Assembly (NCBI GenBank): GCA_028281705.1
Contig: JANQJH010000110.1
Location: 1-38,606 of the forward strand
Length of the DNA: 38,606 nucleotides
DNA from: Verrucomicrobiales bacterium
GTDB taxonomy: Bacteria > Verrucomicrobiota > Verrucomicrobiia > Verrucomicrobiales > DEV007
Direction: 5' to 3'
The notes under the pieces are model-generated. The model saw only the letters and a program-made list of their open reading frames with translations, ran no database searches and had not been told where the DNA came from. Position numbers and translations under genes: made by a program. Positions 36,026 through 38,606 of the stretch are shown here, piece after piece. Position 1 is the stretch's first letter, and the number at the start of each line of letters is the position of its first letter.

Positions 36026-37137
36026 CCAAGCGCCACGACCTCCCCGTTCCTCCCCGATTCAATCGCCGCGTTGACGATGGCGCAGATATCCCGCGCACCC
36101 CGCGCATCGAGAACCAATCCTTCATCTTCGCCACCCTCCAATGCCCTCACAAACTCCTCCACGAGAAGGAAATTGTTCTCCTCCGCCAGCCGTTGATGCC
36201 TGAACTCCAACGGCGGCTGCTCTCGATAGTGCAGCGCGACCTCCGGCCTGGCCTCCGAAATCACCAATCGGCCTTCACTTCCCAAGAGGTGCAGTTTGAT
36301 CTCCCCGATGTCCGGATGTGCCGCCGCCCCAATGCGCCCGAGACACAGCGTCCCCACGACGCCACCGGCCATTTCCAAGGTGACCGTCGCCAGATCATCG
36401 ACCTCGTTGTCGACGTTTGCCTGATGAAAGTGTGTCGCCGTCCGGGCAAATACTCTTTCGACCGCGAGACCACCGGTGAGCATTCGCATGTAAGCCAGCG
36501 GATAGATGCCTTCAATCTGCAACTCCCCCATCGGCAACACGCCCACCCCACCGTCGGAGCCGTCCGCATGGGCCTCCAATTGCCGCTCCAGCCAGTTGAT
36601 CGGAGGATCCCCCTCCCTGCGGCTCCCCTTTGGAGGACCGGCATCCTTGGAGAAATAGAAATCGCAATGGATCGCCTGCAAGGCCCCGATATCCCCCCGC
36701 GCCACCACATCCCGGACCTGGAGCAGCGCCGGAAGATAATTGCGATTCCACACCAAGCAACGCACCCTGTGCTTCTCCACCGCCTCCACCAGCCGATCAC
36801 ACTCCGCCAGCGTCGTCGAGAGCGGCTTGTCCACGATGATATGCAAACCGGCATGCGCGGCCCTCATCGCGAGATCGCAGTGCCGTTCCGCCTCCGAACT
36901 CACCACCGCCACATCAGCACCGCACGTATCGAAGGCGACCTGTGGGTCCTTGTGATAGGGAATCCCTAACTGATCCGCGTAGAGCTGGTTGCGCTGGTGG
37001 ACCCAGTCGGGACAAGCCGCATCGTCCGCCACCGCCACCACATCAAACCGCGGGTGGGCCGCCACGGCATTGGGCAAGTAATCGTGCTTCACCACGCTCA
37101 ATGCAATCGCCCGATAGCGCTTCTTCGCTTCCGTCAT
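36022..37137 (-). CDS. Gfo/Idh/MocA family oxidoreductase
   Basis: The 371-residue protein has the family plan: an N-terminal dinucleotide-binding domain with VVAVADDAA at the second strand, the VDKPLS version of the conserved EKP motif, and a C-terminal beta-sheet domain with a GVLPMGELQIEG stretch and several strands typical of the family. Known members oxidise or reduce sugars, inositols or related compounds with NAD(P). The first glycine loop is weak (IALSVVKHDYLP), so the N-terminal site may be altered. Its ATG overlaps the stop of the upstream gene by 4 nt, and it is the last gene of the MFS operon. The substrate is unknown. Confidence 0.87.
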   Translation of the reverse strand: MTEAKKRYRAIALSVVKHDYLPNAVAAHPRFDVVAVADDAACPDWVHQRNQLYADQLGIPYHKDPQVAFDTCGADVAVVSSEAERHCDLAMRAAHAGLHIIVDKPLSTTLAECDRLVEAVEKHRVRCLVWNRNYLPALLQVRDVVARGDIGALQAIHCDFYFSKDAGPPKGSRREGDPPINWLERQLEAHADGSDGGVGVLPMGELQIEGIYPLAYMRMLTGGLAVERVFARTATHFHQANVDNEVDDLATVTLEMAGGVVGTLCLGRIGAAAHPDIGEIKLHLLGSEGRLVISEARPEVALHYREQPPLEFRHQRLAEENNFLLVEEFVRALEGGEDEGLVLDARGARDICAIVNAAIESGRNGEVVALG

Positions 37138-37916
37138 GCCGCCGCCCCCTCGTCCAAGGATTTCTTCACCCGCCGGCCGATCTCTCGTGCCCGGTGCCAG
37201 TCTTCCATCGTCACGGCAAAGCCACGTTCTTCTTTCACCGCCCCGGCAAATGCCCGCAGCATGTCAACCAATCCCGTGTCACCCTCCGTCACTCGCATTC
37301 CCTGGCACCCCGTTTCATCGAACCGCAGATTCACATTGCGGTGGTCGTCCGCATAACCCGCGCCCTTCCCTCCGATGAGTGTCACCGACTCATAACCATC
37401 TCCAAAATGCCCCCCGGCGGCGTGATCGATGAGGGCCATACCGCCCTCACAAAATCCCAGATGACACTGCACGTAGCCGAATCGCGACACCGCATAGAGC
37501 GTCTCCGGCACGCCACCGAAGAGCCACGACGCCAGGTCGAGATCGGCCAAGAGCCGCGCCTTCTCCGTCCATCGATGGATGCGCAACACACCCGGTTCGC
37601 CCAGCTTCCCCTGCCGTAGCCGATCAGCCATCACCCGGATCGATTGCTGAAATCGCCACTCCGCCGCCGGCATCACCCGATCCTCGTGAGCCGGTTCCCC
37701 TCCTTTTTCCGCCTCATCCTCCTCCACCGGAGGCAACCACAGGAGAGGAAGGGAATGACCATCCCCACGCGTGGAAATCACCGCCTCAGCACTCGAATCA
37801 CTCTCGACGACGACGACTCCCCGAACGCGCTTTAGCGCCTCGGTATAGCGCCGTGCCTCTTCGCCCTCGAGATCGAGGAAGAGGCGCAATGGGGTGTTCT
37901 CTTGTTCCTTCGTCAT
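37134..37916 (-). CDS. Shortened Gfo/Idh/MocA-like protein lacking a normal NAD-binding loop
   Basis: I use the ATG at 37916, which overlaps the MFS stop in an ATGA arrangement; this gives 260 residues. A longer frame starts 13 codons earlier inside the MFS gene and is less likely. The C-terminal two thirds resemble the sheet domain of Gfo/Idh/MocA proteins, with RQGKLGEPGVLRIHRW, LDLASWLFGGVPETLYA, GGMALIDHAA and GAGYADDHRNV. The N-terminal part (VRGVVVVESDSSAEAVIST) is too short for a full Rossmann fold and has no GxGxxG. It may be a non-catalytic partner of the next gene, which it overlaps by 4 nt. Function is inferred. Confidence 0.7.
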   Translation of the reverse strand: MTKEQENTPLRLFLDLEGEEARRYTEALKRVRGVVVVESDSSAEAVISTRGDGHSLPLLWLPPVEEDEAEKGGEPAHEDRVMPAAEWRFQQSIRVMADRLRQGKLGEPGVLRIHRWTEKARLLADLDLASWLFGGVPETLYAVSRFGYVQCHLGFCEGGMALIDHAAGGHFGDGYESVTLIGGKGAGYADDHRNVNLRFDETGCQGMRVTEGDTGLVDMLRAFAGAVKEERGFAVTMEDWHRAREIGRRVKKSLDEGAAA

Positions 37917-38606
37917 GCCTGCATCGTCCGCTTTGAGGTGTCGGGAGCGAGCCATATCACAATCATGCCCAAGGCAAAGACCAAACTCGTCAACCTCCCA
38001 ATGTCGGCATAGCCGCCAATCATCGATTGCATCGTGGCCCCCGTGACGAACACGGTGAAGGCCGTGAGGATGCGCCCGAAATTAAAACTCACCCCCGCTC
38101 CGGTTGCCCGAACCTTGGTCTCAAAGAGTTCCGGGAGAAAAAAGGGCAACCAGCCAAAGTACAAGCCATTGAAAAAGCCTAACAACGCCACCATCCAGAG
38201 GAAGTTTCCCGCATCCGGAGTGGAAAACCAAAACGTGTACTGCGCCACAGCCAGGGCCCCCAAACTCGTGAGAAAATAAGTCCGCCGGCGCCCCACCCAG
38301 CAAGCGATGGTCCCGGCCAGTCCGCTTCCGATGATGCTCGTGATCGAGCGCGCCTGCAACACGTGCGCCTTGAGAAACTCGTCCCCCGTGGCCGCCCCCA
38401 CCTCTCCGGCCCAAGGAATCATCCAGTTGGCGCTTCCCCAGCCACCAACCAGCGGGATGGTGGCCAGGCCGATGCCAACCAAGGTGACCCAGCGGTACTC
38501 GCCGCGGAACACCTCCCAGGCCGATGACCGCGCGTCCCGTCCAGCGGCAGCCCGCGCCTGCCATTCGGGCGATTCCCTCACCATGAACCATGTCAAAACA
38601 CCCAAA
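37913..38606 (-). CDS. MFS transporter, C-terminal part (N-terminus beyond window)
   Basis: About 230 residues are visible and the frame runs off the right edge, so the N-terminal half is missing. The sequence has about six hydrophobic helices, the mid-protein loop MVRESPEWQ, the MFS-type loop GRRRTYFLTSLGA, and FETKVRATGAGVSFNFGR, typical of sugar/sialate-type major facilitator carriers. Its stop overlaps the start of the shortened oxidoreductase-like gene by 4 nt. The three genes form one translationally coupled unit, which suggests import and oxidation of a sugar or sugar acid. Confidence 0.88.
   Translation of the reverse strand, partial: LGVLTWFMVRESPEWQARAAAGRDARSSAWEVFRGEYRWVTLVGIGLATIPLVGGWGSANWMIPWAGEVGAATGDEFLKAHVLQARSITSIIGSGLAGTIACWVGRRRTYFLTSLGALAVAQYTFWFSTPDAGNFLWMVALLGFFNGLYFGWLPFFLPELFETKVRATGAGVSFNFGRILTAFTVFVTGATMQSMIGGYADIGRLTSLVFALGMIVIWLAPDTSKRTMQA

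Overview
The window is GC-rich, densely coded bacterial chromosome. I infer a member of the Verrucomicrobiota. The reasons are the WD40-repeat serine/threonine kinase next to an atypical RNA polymerase sigma factor, several very large secreted proteins (LamG, Calx-beta, thrombospondin type 3 repeats), secreted sulfatase and CE15 esterase genes, and Gfo/Idh/MocA oxidoreductases linked to an MFS transporter. That assignment rests on gene content only. I see no rRNA, tRNA, CRISPR array, insertion sequence, integrase or phage gene.

Layout. 1-1644 (minus): fxsA overlapping a membrane-anchored PPP-type phosphatase that runs off the left edge. 1766-7041 (plus): a GNAT acetyltransferase and a 1443-residue secreted protein joining a PQQ sugar dehydrogenase, a di-heme cytochrome module and two LamG domains. 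7119-11146 (minus): dusB, a coiled-coil protein of unknown function, and acs. 11279-15145 (plus): the compact set trpA-dapF-dapA-dapB-folK, making tryptophan, lysine/meso-diaminopimelate and folate. 15182-16696 (minus): a sulfatase. 17052-23319 (plus): a giant metzincin protease, a small CxxC protein and an outer-membrane beta-barrel, closed by a strong terminator. 23464-25606 (plus): a CE15 esterase and a 3-hydroxyisobutyrate-dehydrogenase-like reductase. 25633 to about 34059 (minus): a helical-repeat lipid-free secreted protein, an acidic thrombospondin type 3 repeat protein, the WD40 kinase and the sigma factor. 34322-35893 (plus): a small secreted protein and a threonine dehydratase-like enzyme. 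36022-38606 (minus): an overlapping trio of MFS transporter, a shortened Gfo/Idh/MocA-like protein and a full-length Gfo/Idh/MocA oxidoreductase.

How the genes fit together. One theme is biosynthetic housekeeping (trp/dap/fol, dus, acs). The other is a surface or secreted lifestyle of polysaccharide use: sulfatase, CE15 esterase, sugar dehydrogenase, sugar-type reductases and an MFS carrier. The sigma factor and membrane kinase look like a signalling pair.

The most unusual points are: a 35-bp tandem repeat that fills the whole gap between two convergent genes and supplies both stop codons; a sigma factor with no ATG, GTG or TTG start ahead of its conserved N-terminus; a metzincin that lacks the usual long propeptide and carries alternating repeated modules; and a degenerate oxidoreductase-like gene translationally coupled to an intact one.
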